A DNA stretch of 64,000 bases from Bog-473 sp963828505 (GCA_963828505.1 CAWHFM010000004.1:1-64000), one strand, 5' to 3'; counted from the first letter of the stretch, positions 18,403 through 28,368 are shown. The notes: generated from the sequence alone by a model not told the origin. Numbers and translations: made by a program.

Positions 18403-20871
18403 TCAACCCCCGGCGTGGGCCGGGCTGCCGACCGGGGTGGGTTCGTCGGCGCTCGACGCCGGCGGCGGGGCGGGGGCGTCCTCGACCTCGCCGACCGCCG
18501 CGGCGCGCCGGAGGGTCCGGGCCGAGGGCCAGCGTCCCAGAGCCACGTCGGCGACGGCAACCAGATAGCACCCGGCCGCCACCAGGCCGGCCACGGTGTA
18601 GCCCCAGGTGAGAGCAATGAACACGGCCAGCGCTGCCGCCATGACGGAGGCGATGCCGTTGACCCCCCAGGCCCAGGGCACCCCCGTGGGGTGCAGGGCG
18701 GAGAATCGCCGGAGACCGATCGGCATGGCCATGCCGGCAGTGAGCCCGAGGGGAGCCAGCAGCGCCACCGCCACCACCACGCGGACCGAGAACGGCAACG
18801 GGATCATGGCGCGGACCCATGGTCCCAGCCAGAACGAGCCGATGACGAGCATGACGCAGAGGAGGCTGAGGGCAATGAGGAGCGCCTCCTGCGGGCGTCG
18901 CCATCGGGTCGAGAAGAGCGCCCCGACCCCGGTGAAGAGGAGCAGCGAGAAGAGCACCACCGTCAGCGAGTACGTGGGGAACCCCAGGAAGAGCACGAAC
19001 CACTGGATCATCACGATCTCCATGGTCAGGTACCCGAGCCCGATGGCACCGAAGAAGAGCAGGGAAGCCACCGGCGGACGTGATCGGCTGGGGACGAGGG
19101 CCAAAGGCAAGCCGAAGGCCAGGAGGCAGAGCGCGATGAGGATGAGCAGGGTGATGCCGAGCACCATGTAGGGGTCGACCGTGTAGGAGTAGACCGCCGG
19201 GAGCGGCTGGAAGATCTGGCTGAGCCGCTTCATGTTGAAGAAGAACGGCTGGTTGTCAGTGGGTGGGCAGACGTTGTAGCGGTAGGTCGTGCAGAAGGCC
19301 TCGGGGGTGGACCTCGCCAGCTGGCGCCACTGCAGCCGGTTCGGGCCACCGGGGGCGAACGCCACGAACCGGGCGCGCACGGGGGCCAAGGTGCGGATCA
19401 GCGAGAGCTGCGCGGGGGTGAACGGCTTGAGGGACCCGATGACCGTCCCGGGCTCGGCGCCGAAGAAATCCTTCCCGACCACGACCGCCACGTGCTGATC
19501 GGGGTCCTTCACCCCGAGGTCCTTCAGCGACTGGAGCATCAGAACCGTCGCCCGCAGGGCCTCGTCACCGGTCAGGTGGTAGAGCCGGCTCACGCTCAAC
19601 ACACCGCCGGGTGCCAGGTGGTGGAAGTACTCCTCGAATGCCTCGGTCGTGTAGAGGTTGTTCTCCGACAGCGCCAGCGCGTTGGAGGAACTGCCGCTCA
19701 GCGTGTCGGTGAAGCCGATGTTGATCACGTTGTACTTCGTGGACCAGCCGGCCAGCACCGAGCGGCCGTCGCCGATCGTGGTGTGCACGCCGGGCAGCGT
19801 GTACGGCGATCCCGACCATTTGCCGAGCCCTTGGTCGACCACGTCCACGATCGCGCTGTTGAGCTCGATCACGTCCACCCGTTTCGCCCCCGATGAGAGG
19901 GCGTCGAAGATATCCCTCCCGCCACCGCCGCCGATGACGAGCACCCGCCGGGGCGTCGTCAGGGTGAAGGAGATGCTCTCCGAGCCGGTGCCGAGCTGCC
20001 GCCAGTTGGGATAGGGCTGACCCCGGTGATAGCCGGGGACCGGGGCGTACACCTTGTCGTAGAAGAGGAAGCTCCACGTCGAGTGGTGCTGGGGGGAGTA
20101 GCCCACGACCCGGTTCAGCGGGGACCACTTCACGGCCGCCGGGGTGACACCGGGGAACGCGGGGAGCGCGAGGTCGGTCAGCGACGTGCCGGCGGAGACG
20201 AGCGCCACCACGCACGCGCCGAGCGTGACGGCGACGGCCGACAGCCGCGGCCCAGTCGAGGCACCCACCGCGAAGAGCAGCGACGCCAATCCGGCGACGG
20301 CGCCGAGGGCGATCATGGCGGTCGGCGCCGAGAGCCACCACAGCACCGGGACGCTCACGACCGCCCCTACCGCCGCCCCGGCGAGGTCGGAGGCGTAGAC
20401 CCGATTGACCGACCGCGTGTAGCCACGGATGGCCAGGGTCACGACGATGCCGCCGGCCAAGAACGGCACGAAGGCGATGACACAGGCCAGAGCGAGGTCG
20501 AGGGCGAAATGCAGGGTGACTCCGCCCGTGTCCGAAAAGTTCAGGCGGGCGAGGAGCAAGGGGGCGATGACCAGCAGCACCCCGAAGGCGGCGGAGCACA
20601 CGGCGAGCGTCGTCTCGAGAGGCCGCCGGTCGAACCGGCGGGGCCAGATGAAGATGATGATCGCACCGGCCCCGGTCCCGAGGAGGGCCAGCGAGATGGC
20701 CAGGAACGTGAAGTGGTAGTACACGACGGCCGAGAGCAGCCGTGTGAGCAGGACCTGCTCCGCCAGCCCACACCCCGCCACCAGCCCGATGCCGACAAGG
20801 ACTCTCAGCGGGGGTCGACGCGACACCGGAGCAGAGTAGCTGGCCGGCGAAATGGCGCAATTGGCAAACAT
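18403..20871 (-). CDS. Membrane-embedded spermidine synthase-like protein
   Basis: About 822 aa. It has about seven N-terminal membrane segments (from LVGIGLVAGCGLAEQVLL), a soluble spermidine-synthase/SAM-binding-like core with VLVIGGGGGRDIFDAL and VIELNSAIVDVV, and seven more membrane segments near the C-terminus. The tail is Ala/Pro-rich. This architecture is known for multi-pass proteins annotated as polyamine aminopropyltransferase-like, whose reaction is mostly unproven. The start at 20871 (MFANCAIS) is chosen because upstream residues are low-complexity antisense; GTG at 20826 is an alternative. Convergent with uvrB (54-bp gap). Confidence 0.75.
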   Translation of the reverse strand: MFANCAISPASYSAPVSRRPPLRVLVGIGLVAGCGLAEQVLLTRLLSAVVYYHFTFLAISLALLGTGAGAIIIFIWPRRFDRRPLETTLAVCSAAFGVLLVIAPLLLARLNFSDTGGVTLHFALDLALACVIAFVPFLAGGIVVTLAIRGYTRSVNRVYASDLAGAAVGAVVSVPVLWWLSAPTAMIALGAVAGLASLLFAVGASTGPRLSAVAVTLGACVVALVSAGTSLTDLALPAFPGVTPAAVKWSPLNRVVGYSPQHHSTWSFLFYDKVYAPVPGYHRGQPYPNWRQLGTGSESISFTLTTPRRVLVIGGGGGRDIFDALSSGAKRVDVIELNSAIVDVVDQGLGKWSGSPYTLPGVHTTIGDGRSVLAGWSTKYNVINIGFTDTLSGSSSNALALSENNLYTTEAFEEYFHHLAPGGVLSVSRLYHLTGDEALRATVLMLQSLKDLGVKDPDQHVAVVVGKDFFGAEPGTVIGSLKPFTPAQLSLIRTLAPVRARFVAFAPGGPNRLQWRQLARSTPEAFCTTYRYNVCPPTDNQPFFFNMKRLSQIFQPLPAVYSYTVDPYMVLGITLLILIALCLLAFGLPLALVPSRSRPPVASLLFFGAIGLGYLTMEIVMIQWFVLFLGFPTYSLTVVLFSLLLFTGVGALFSTRWRRPQEALLIALSLLCVMLVIGSFWLGPWVRAMIPLPFSVRVVVAVALLAPLGLTAGMAMPIGLRRFSALHPTGVPWAWGVNGIASVMAAALAVFIALTWGYTVAGLVAAGCYLVAVADVALGRWPSARTLRRAAAVGEVEDAPAPPPASSADEPTPVGSPAHAGG

Positions 20872-20923
20872 ACGTTCGCTACCATGGCAACGAAGGCATT
20901 CGGCCCCGCCGGCTGGCCCTCCC

Positions 20924-20980
20924 GTCGGGCGTCGGGCGACGGGAGACGGGAGACGCCGACGGGAGACGCCGACGGGAGGG
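20924..20980. repeat. Short GC tandem repeat in divergent intergenic region
   Basis: GTCGGGC twice, then GACGGGAGACGCC-type units. It lies between the starts of the spermidine-synthase-like gene and the NTF2-like gene, where repeat number could affect promoter spacing. Confidence 0.6.
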
Positions 20981-21026
20981 GTGGTAGCGCCATTGCCAAT
21001 CCCGGATCGGCACGCGCCGTTGCCGG

Positions 21027-21032
21027 TACATT
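21027..21032 (+). promoter_or_regulatory. Possible -10 box, leaderless NTF2-like gene
   Basis: CCGG then TACATT, followed by 7 bases before the ATG at 21040. That spacing puts the transcription start at the start codon, and no ribosome site is present. Confidence 0.35.
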
Positions 21033-21039
21033 CACGGGC

Positions 21040-21420
21040 ATGCCCACTTCCGCCCAACTCAAAGAGGTGATGGAGCGCTACGCCGCGGCCGTCGGCTTCC
21101 GGGACGCCGACGCGTACGCCGCCCTGTTCACAGCGGACGCGGTCCAAGTGGACCCGTACCCGAATCCGGCGAACGAAGGTCGCGACGCCATCCGTGCCTT
21201 CATGCAGCGCTCCTTCGACGCGTGCGAGTCGATGCAGTTCGAGATCGGGGAGGTGCACCCGGTCGCCGACAAGGCCGCCATCACGTTCCACATCACGGCC
21301 GCCGTCGCGGGCGAGTCGACCATGCACATCCGGGGCGTCGAGATCTTCACGGTGACCGATGAGGGATTGATCTCGGCAGTGGAGGCCTACTGGGGCGAGG
21401 AGGACATGACCTTCGAGTAG
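21040..21420 (+). CDS. NTF2/SnoaL-like protein
   Basis: 126 aa, cone-shaped NTF2-like fold predicted from LKEVMERYAAAVGFRDADAY, then ALFTADAVQVDPYP and GRDAIRAFMQRSF. The closest look is to steroid delta-isomerase-like proteins. The family includes isomerases, cyclases and binding proteins, and no decisive catalytic set can be assigned. The start is the ATG at 21040; the longer open frame upstream (from 20026) is antisense to the spermidine-synthase-like gene. It sits 150 bp before uvrA with no obvious functional link. Confidence 0.8.
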   Translation: MPTSAQLKEVMERYAAAVGFRDADAYAALFTADAVQVDPYPNPANEGRDAIRAFMQRSFDACESMQFEIGEVHPVADKAAITFHITAAVAGESTMHIRGVEIFTVTDEGLISAVEAYWGEEDMTFE

Positions 21421-21543
21421 CTCGGCCCGGGTGGTTCCGCCGGACGGGGCGTGCCCGCAGGTAGACGGGAACAGGTCCCGGGCCGGGGAGACGGCGGAGG
21501 CGGCCGCGCGCCGGGGAGCCGGGGGCTCGGGGCGGACGGCGAT

Positions 21544-21565
21544 GTCACACCCCACCGGTATCCTC
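21544..21565 (+). promoter_or_regulatory. Conserved uvr element upstream of uvrA
   Basis: GTCACACCCC followed by ACCGGTATCCTC, matching 19 of 22 positions of 16260-16281 before uvrB. TATCCT (21559-21564) ends 6 bases before the uvrA ATG, consistent with leaderless transcription. Confidence 0.55.
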
Positions 21566-21570
21566 ACCGG

Positions 21571-24467
21571 ATGGCCGACCGATTGGTCATTCGCGGCGCG
21601 AGGGAGCACAACCTTCGTGACGTGTCCCTCGATCTGCCCCGGGACCGGCTGATCGTCTTCACGGGGCTCTCGGGCTCGGGCAAGTCGTCCCTGGCCTTCG
21701 ACACGATCTATGCCGAGGGCCAGCGGCGCTATGTCGAATCGCTGTCTGCCTACGCCCGCCAGTTCCTGGGCCAGATGGACAAACCCGACGTCGACTTCAT
21801 AGAGGGCCTTTCGCCCGCCATCTCCATCGACCAGAAATCAGCCTCGCGCAACCCGCGTTCGACGGTGGGCACGATCACGGAGGTCTACGACTACCTCCGC
21901 CTGCTCTACGCCCGCATCGGCCATCCCCACTGCCCGACGTGCGGGCGGCCGGTGGCGCGCCAGACCCCGCAGCAGATCGTGGACCGGGTGCTCGAGCTCC
22001 CCGAGGGCACCCGTTTCCAGGTGATGGCGCCCGTGGTGCGGGGACGCAAGGGGGAGTACAGCTCCTTGCTCGACGACCTGGCCAAACAGGGCTTCGCCCG
22101 GGTCCGGGTCGACGGGGTCCCGCTCGAGCTGGCCGACCGGGCCGAGGTCAACCTCGCCCGTTACGAAATGCACACGATCGAGGTCGTGGTCGACCGCCTG
22201 ATCCGCCGTGACAACATCCGCCAGCGCCTGACCGAGTCCATCGAGACGGCTCTGGAGCTCACGGGAGGCTCGGCCGAAGTGCTGGTGACGAACGCTGCAC
22301 GGGTTCCCGCCCGTGACGCCGGCGGTGGCGACAGCTCGCCGGCCGACGAGGACGAGGCCATCACGTTCTCCCAGCACCTGGCCTGTACCCACTGCGGCAT
22401 CAGCTTCGAGGAGCCGGCGCCACGCAACTTCTCGTTCAACTCGCCCTACGGGGCCTGCCCCGGTTGCGCGGGTCTCGGCACCAGGTTCGAGGTGGACCCC
22501 GAGCTCGTCGTGCCCGACGACTCGCTGTCCCTGGCCGAAGGCGCGCTGGCACCGTGGGCGGCGGCGCGGAGCGAGTACTTCACCGGACTGCAGGCGGGCG
22601 TGGCCGAGCTCGGCGGGTTCTCCTTCGACGCCCCGTGGAAGAAGCTCAAGGCCAAGGACAAGAAGCTGGTCCTCTACGGCACGGGCAACCGGACCGTCCG
22701 GGTCACCTACAAGAACCGCTTCAACCGCACCCGCTCCTACGACGCCCACTTCGAGGGGATCGTGCCTTGGCTGCAGAGGCGTCACGGCGAGTCCGAGTCC
22801 GACTGGTCCCGCGAGCAGATCGAGCAGTACATGCGCGAGGTCGCCTGCCCCGACTGCGGGGGGGCCCGTCTCAAGCCCGAGTCGCTGGCCGTGACCGTCG
22901 GCGGCCGGAACATCTACGAGCTCTGCAGCCTCTCCATCGAGGCCGCCGTGGAGGCGATGGGGACGCTCGAGCTCACCGATCGCGAGCACATGATCGCCGA
23001 CCGGGTGTTCAAAGAGATTCGGGAGCGGATGCAGTTCCTGCTCGACGTCGGGCTCGACTACCTGTCGCTGGCCCGGTCGGCCGGCACCCTTTCGGGCGGG
23101 GAGGCGCAGCGGATCCGGCTGGCCAGCCAGATCGGGAGCGGTCTCGTCGGCGTCCTCTACGTGTTGGACGAGCCCTCCATCGGCTTGCACCAACGGGACA
23201 ACCAGCGGCTCATCGGCACCCTCGAGCGTCTGCGCAACCTGGGCAACACGGTCATCGTGGTCGAGCACGACGAGGAGACCATCCGCGCCGCCGACTACGT
23301 CGTGGACATCGGCCCGGGCGCGGGGGAGCACGGCGGCACCGTCGTGCACGCCGGGCCGGTCAAGGGTCGGGGCGGGCTGGTCTCGAACAAGGCGTCCATC
23401 ACCGGCCAGTACCTCTCGGGCAAGAGGTCGATCCCCATCCCCGCCCGCCGCCGACCCGGGACGGGCGACGTCGTCACCGTGCGCGGGGCGCGGGAGCACA
23501 ACCTGCGCGACATCGACGTGTCCTTCCCGTTGGGCTGCATGGTGGCGGTGACGGGGGTCTCAGGATCGGGCAAGTCGACGCTGGTCAACGACATCCTCCT
23601 GCGCTCGCTGGCCCAAAGGCTGCACCGCGCCAAGGCTCTACCCGGCCGGCACCGCACGGTCGAGGGGATCGACCATCTCGACAAGGTGGTCGACGTCGAC
23701 CAGGCTCCGATCGGCCGGACGCCGCGATCGAACCCCGCCACCTACACCGGGGTCTTCGACCACATCAGGCGCCTCTTCGCCCAGACGGCCGAGGCCAAGG
23801 TGCGCGGGTACCAGCCCGGCCGGTTCTCGTTCAACGTCCGCGGCGGCCGTTGCGAGGCCTGTGCGGGCGACGGGACCATAAAGATCGAGATGCACTTCCT
23901 CCCCGACGTCTACGTCCCGTGCGAGATCTGCCACGGAGCGCGTTACAACCGCGACACGCTCGAGATCACCTTCCGGGGCAAGACCATCGCGGACGTGCTC
24001 GACATGTCGTGCGAGGAAGCCCTCGGCTTCTTCTCCCGCCAGCCTCCGATCGCGCGCCACATGCAGACGATGGTGGACGTCGGGCTGGGCTACGTGCGCC
24101 TGGGCCAGCCGGCGCCCACTCTCTCGGGCGGCGAGGCGCAGCGGGTCAAGCTCGCCAGCGAGCTGAGCCGACGGCCGACCGGCCACACCTTCTACATCCT
24201 CGACGAGCCCACCACGGGCCTGCACTTCGACGACACCCGCCGCCTCCTAGAGGTGCTCGGCCGGCTGGTCGACCAGGGGAACACCGTGGTGGTGATCGAA
24301 CACAACCTCGACGTGGTCAAGACCGCCGACTGGGTCATCGACCTCGGACCCGAGGGGGGGACAAGGGGGGCACGGTGATCGCCGAGGGAACGCCCGAACA
24401 GGTGGCGAAGACGGCGGGAAGCTACACCGGCGAGGTCCTCAAGCCCGTGCTCGGCAGGGCCAAATAG
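21571..24467 (+). CDS. uvrA: UvrABC excinuclease subunit A, frameshifted at 3' end
   Basis: About 965 aa after correction. An ABC-type ATPase dimer that finds DNA damage and loads UvrB. It has two nucleotide-binding modules: Walker A GLSGSGKSSLAF near residue 30 and GVSGSGKSTL in the second half, and signature LSGGEAQRIRLA and LSGGEAQRVKLA. Zinc-binding cysteines are at CPTCGRP, CTHCG/CPGC and CEACAGDG/CEICHG. The open frame stops at 24378 with GPEGGTRGAR. One added G in the seven-G run at 24354-24360 restores GPEGGDKGGTVIAEGTPEQ and the normal end at 24467. A homopolymer base-call error is the likeliest cause. Start ATG 21571 begins ADRLVIRGAREHNL. Confidence 0.95.
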
Positions 24468-24532
24468 CGCAGCGGCACAGCGGCGCAGCGGTGCCGCGCA
24501 GCGCCTCGGATGAGCGGCCGCCGGCCCTCGGA

Positions 24533-25309
24533 TCAGTGCGGCGCCGGGGCGGAACGGCTTTGCGGTCGCTCGAGCTGGACCCCGTCCACGAAGATGTCGA
24601 CCTTCTCGTTGTAGAAGGCGACCAGGCCGGCGATGGGGAGGAGCTCCCGGGAGGGGAAGTCGTAAGCCCAGGCGATGTCGGGGTGCGTGCGCCCGTTGAC
24701 CCGCTCCGACCAGTACCCGCTCGTGGTGCCCTTGTAGGGGCACGCCGTCACCGTCTCCGACGGGATGAGGCGGGTGAAGTCGATGTCGGTGCGGTTCAGG
24801 TAGTAGCGCGTGGGCAGGCCGGTCTCGAAGCACATGACCGGAGACGACGACTCGGCGAGAACCACCCTGTGGGACTCCACCCGGACGGTGCGGGTGGACC
24901 GGATGGCGTCGACCCTCGAATAGGGGCTGCGCGGGTGGACGAAGACCTGTTCGTCCTCCTCGTACCAGGCGTCGAAGGCCGACCACTCGAATCGGACCGT
25001 GTCGTCGAGGCCGGCCACCTTGGCCGCGGTGAGGATCCGGGCCGCCCCGGGCCGGTGGACGTCCCCGATCCGCAATCCGGCCAGCTTCGCGTCCCCGCGA
25101 GGCGTCTCCTCCGAAGTGCCTTCGTCCACGAGGGCATCGGCCCTCACGTCGGCGAGGGGAACGTAGTACTGCGGGAATGCGGGCCACTCCCACACGTAGC
25201 GGGCGTCGGTGGTGTCGACCACGGTGTGGCCGGCCAGCACGGCCCGGATGCGGCGGGGGACGGGCTCGACGTGGTTGGTCGGAACGGGGGGAGCGGGGTA
25301 GTCCTGCAC
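24533..25309 (-). CDS. DUF427 domain protein
   Basis: 258 aa with two DUF427 modules: the first around RIRAVLAGHTVVDTTDARYVWE, the second around TVRVESHRVVLAESSSP, CFETGLPTRYYL and CPYKGTTSGYWS. The family is a small beta-rich fold of unknown biochemical role, widespread in actinobacteria and fungi. No signal peptide, so probably cytoplasmic. It follows the second ctaG-like gene on the same strand after a 155-bp gap, so it may not belong to that operon. The start is supported by GGAGG about 8 bases upstream. Confidence 0.88.
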   Translation of the reverse strand: MQDYPAPPVPTNHVEPVPRRIRAVLAGHTVVDTTDARYVWEWPAFPQYYVPLADVRADALVDEGTSEETPRGDAKLAGLRIGDVHRPGAARILTAAKVAGLDDTVRFEWSAFDAWYEEDEQVFVHPRSPYSRVDAIRSTRTVRVESHRVVLAESSSPVMCFETGLPTRYYLNRTDIDFTRLIPSETVTACPYKGTTSGYWSERVNGRTHPDIAWAYDFPSRELLPIAGLVAFYNEKVDIFVDGVQLERPQSRSAPAPH

Positions 25310-25464
25310 CGGTGACCTCCTCGGGTCTCGCTCGGGTCCTCATCAGGGAACCTACCGGCGGCTCGGACGTACGGCCGCACCTGCGTCCGTCGGATGCGCG
25401 GCCGATCCCGCCGTTGCTGTTCCCCCGTTGCGACTGCAACACCTGTAGGGGATCCCGATGAGAC

Positions 25465-26364
25465 CTAACCCCCTCGGGGGACTTCCGGCAAGGACTGGAA
25501 CGGCCCCCGGTGAAGCAGACGGTCCGCCAGTGCGCTCGCCGAACCCTCCTCCTCGATCGCTTCGTGGATCACCCAGATGAGGGCCGGGAGCGCCCAGAAG
25601 TCCCCGCAGATCCAGAGGATCGCCGCTCCTATCTGCTGGTCCGCGAACGGTGAGAGCGACACTCCTGCGACTTGGTTGTAGACGGAATACCACGACGAGG
25701 AGGAGAAGATGCTCAGCGCCATAGCGAGGACGAGCATGACGACGTCAGTGACAACGAGGGCACCGATCTTCCCAACTGCCGTGAGCTTGGGCCTGAACGG
25801 GTACGAGGGGACGATCTGCAGCCAGAAGAGGACGCCGGAGACGAAGAAGCTCGCGTGCATCAACCAGATGTGGATGATCTGATTCGTCTCGGCAGTATCG
25901 AATGCCGCGGGCAGGTGCCATGCCACCATGACGGCGTTGAACAGCACGACCGCGAATACTCCACCCGTTACGAAGCGTGCGAACGCCCGCAACGGCCTGG
26001 CCCACGAACCGAGAAGGACGGATCGCCCAATGCGACGCCGGATACGGACGGGGAAACCGTGGACGAGCGGGAGCCAGGGCGCCCCGACCACGATCAGAAT
26101 GGGCGCGAAGAACATGATGAGGATGTGCTCGATCATGTGGACGAAGAAGTAGTCGTCGGCCCAATAGTCGATGGGAGAGACGACCGCGAGCAGGAGGACA
26201 GCGAGGCCGCCGTAGAAGAAGAACGAACGGCGGCGGCGCTCGACCGTCCGCGAGTGCCGTGAACGCCGGGCCAGGTGCGCCAAGCCCACTTCGTGCCAGA
26301 CGATGACAACCGCGACGACGAACACGAAGGGATCGAAGGACCACTGCGTCAGATAGCCGCTCAT
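25465..26364 (-). CDS. ctaG: CtaG-family oxidase assembly membrane protein (copy 2)
   Basis: 299 aa with about seven membrane segments. The conserved set DDYFFVHMIEHILIMFFAPILIVVGAP, with its His residues, and the later AWHLPAAFD and HIWLMHASFFVSG place it in the CtaG/caa3-type assembly family. Members help copper insertion or assembly of cytochrome c oxidase in the membrane. It lies 39 bp after the DoxX-like gene and ends the ctaG-SCO1-DoxX-ctaG run. The C-terminal tail (RGPFQSLPEVPRGG) is soluble. Having two paralogues in one operon suggests division of labour, which is inference. Confidence 0.88.
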   Translation of the reverse strand: MSGYLTQWSFDPFVFVVAVVIVWHEVGLAHLARRSRHSRTVERRRRSFFFYGGLAVLLLAVVSPIDYWADDYFFVHMIEHILIMFFAPILIVVGAPWLPLVHGFPVRIRRRIGRSVLLGSWARPLRAFARFVTGGVFAVVLFNAVMVAWHLPAAFDTAETNQIIHIWLMHASFFVSGVLFWLQIVPSYPFRPKLTAVGKIGALVVTDVVMLVLAMALSIFSSSSWYSVYNQVAGVSLSPFADQQIGAAILWICGDFWALPALIWVIHEAIEEEGSASALADRLLHRGPFQSLPEVPRGG

Positions 26365-26403
26365 GAGAACCTGACGACCGATCGGCGTGCCGAACGTGGC
26401 CGT

Positions 26404-28368
26404 TCAGGACCCTGAGGTGGCCATGACCGAAGCCTCGACGATTTGGATGTCCGGGGGTTGAATGGCCAGGGGTCCACCCGCCACGGGGATCAGCCACACC
26501 ATCGTCTCGTACGGCGTCGGTTTCTGCACCGTTCCCTCGGCGCAGGGCGCCGCACCGGTGATCTCAATGGACGTACCCGTCGTCGAGGTTGAGGGGTCGC
26601 ACACATCGGTGCGCTGATGCCACTGCAGGAGGGAGCCGTAGGGCATCGGCGGTGACGTCAGGGTGGTTGGCAGGAGGTACGTCGCTGCGGCGAGCACTTC
26701 GGTCCCGTCCGGAGTCTGGGCGTAGACCAGCCCGTCGATCGAGTGGGGATCGAGGGTCTTCTTCGCTGCCGCGTTGGCCGCCACGATGGTCGGACTCACG
26801 TAGTACACGACGGGATAGCTCGTCGGTGATACGGGAACGTAACCCGCCGCCATCGCCTCGGAGGGGGTCGCATATGCCGCTGCCGCCTCGGTCGTGTTCT
26901 GCACGTACTGGGTCGCGTTGATCTGCTGGGAGAACGTGGGTTCCGAGGCGCATCCGGTCGCAGCCATGCGGATGTCGGTCGGCCCGTTGGCGCCCTGGCT
27001 CATGAGGTCCTGGGCCAAAGCTGTCGGCAGGGCAGGACCGGTGTAGTGCCAGTCGGCCTTGGTTGTGTTCAATCCGGCCGCCGCACTGGCGTCAGCGCCG
27101 TTCATGTTCATGATCACGTGGGCTCCACCCATGGACATGTTGGGGGTGTTCGTCACGTCCAGGCCCGCTCTGGTGGAGCCGTTGTTCCCCCTGGTGCAGG
27201 TCGCCGTCGCGGCCGTCTGTCCGCCTGTCCCAGACGCTGACGACCCGGACGCCGACATCCCGGTCATGCCGGCCATGGCTGTGCCCGTCGACTCCTGGGC
27301 GGCGACCGGGTAGACGGCGCTGAGGAACAGACCGGCTACCAATGCAACCACGCCCCCGAGCACCGGCACCGGATAGCGAAAGAGCGCCGTCGAGAACGGG
27401 GACAACCAGGTCACGGGGTGGGGCTGCACGGCCGGCGCCATGGCGAGAGCCAGGAGCACGACGAGAGGCCCCGAGTTGGGGTCGGTACCCGACCCGGTGA
27501 AGATACCGCCGAGACCCTGACCGCTGACCCAGAAGAAGGTGGCCAACAGGGCACCGGCGGCCAGGAACGGAGTCGCTCGGCGGAACACGAGTGGTCCGAA
27601 CCCGACGATGAGCGAACCGACGGCCAGCAACCACGTGGTCCACACGCCGCCGCTGCCGAAGTGGCTGCCGAAGCTGTTGAGAAAGTGGGAGTACGCGCTC
27701 GGTTCCCCCGCTGACATACCGGTGATGGCGCTCGAGACGGACGTCGAGGTCCGGTTGTCCGGGAGCAGGAACAGGATCGTCGCCAGCGACCAGTAGCCGC
27801 ACCAAACCAGCAGTGGTGTCGTCGCTCCGCCGATACCTTGTCCCGCGGCGGAGGAGGCGATGCCGACCCGCGTTTTGGTCTCCTCGTCTTCCTCCGCCGG
27901 AGCTGACCGGGGCCACGCCATGAGGCCGATGAGTCCGTAGAGGAACACTGAGCCCGGAGCGCCGGTCAGGGCGGAGGCCGACCCGATGAAGATCTGGCCG
28001 AGACCTTCCCCGAAGAACCAGACGCCGAAGGCCCAGAAGAACGACAGGACCAAAGCCGGCCGCACGGTCCGCCGGAACAACAATCCCAACCCGATGGCCA
28101 CCTGAATGAGGGCGAAGAGGGTGTTCCAGACCGCGACATGGGGCCCGACGAAGTTGCCGATGTTGGTGATGATCCATCGAACGATGTCCGGCTGACCGTG
28201 TGCGTTGTCGAGGAGGTACGTCGTGGTGAAGCCACTGCCGAACATGTACGGCTGGAACTGCAAGCCCGCGTCGAGCAGCCAGAACAATCCCAAGATGACT
28301 TGAAGTGCGCGCTGTGTTCGCACAAGCCGGAAGTCCCGGCGTCGGTGTACGACCGTGATGTCCTCCAT
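26404..28368 (-). CDS. DoxX-like membrane protein fused to secreted Met-rich domain
   Basis: About 654 aa. The start at 28368 (MEDITVVHRRRD) has GATGAGG 7 bases upstream; two earlier Met codons lack this. The N-terminal half has about eight membrane segments in a DoxX-like arrangement (LGLFWLLDAGLQFQPYMFG). After a last segment (PVLGGVVALVAGLFLSAVYP) comes a large extracytoplasmic domain containing a Met-rich stretch (NMSMGGAHVIMNMNG) and four cysteines (TCTRGN, TGCAS, DVCDP, APCAEG). Met clusters often bind Cu(I), which would suit a place beside SCO1 and CtaG; that is inference. The C-terminal part (GYVPVSPTSYPVVYYVSP, GPLAIQPPDIQIVEA) looks like a conserved actinobacterial domain without a name I can give. 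Confidence 0.72.
   Translation of the reverse strand: MEDITVVHRRRDFRLVRTQRALQVILGLFWLLDAGLQFQPYMFGSGFTTTYLLDNAHGQPDIVRWIITNIGNFVGPHVAVWNTLFALIQVAIGLGLLFRRTVRPALVLSFFWAFGVWFFGEGLGQIFIGSASALTGAPGSVFLYGLIGLMAWPRSAPAEEDEETKTRVGIASSAAGQGIGGATTPLLVWCGYWSLATILFLLPDNRTSTSVSSAITGMSAGEPSAYSHFLNSFGSHFGSGGVWTTWLLAVGSLIVGFGPLVFRRATPFLAAGALLATFFWVSGQGLGGIFTGSGTDPNSGPLVVLLALAMAPAVQPHPVTWLSPFSTALFRYPVPVLGGVVALVAGLFLSAVYPVAAQESTGTAMAGMTGMSASGSSASGTGGQTAATATCTRGNNGSTRAGLDVTNTPNMSMGGAHVIMNMNGADASAAAGLNTTKADWHYTGPALPTALAQDLMSQGANGPTDIRMAATGCASEPTFSQQINATQYVQNTTEAAAAYATPSEAMAAGYVPVSPTSYPVVYYVSPTIVAANAAAKKTLDPHSIDGLVYAQTPDGTEVLAAATYLLPTTLTSPPMPYGSLLQWHQRTDVCDPSTSTTGTSIEITGAAPCAEGTVQKPTPYETMVWLIPVAGGPLAIQPPDIQIVEASVMATSGS

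Noticed and set aside
24468..24510. GCAGCGGC-rich repeats after uvrA as a regulatory or mobile repeat
   Set aside because: Short, irregular and of the kind expected by chance in very GC-rich DNA.
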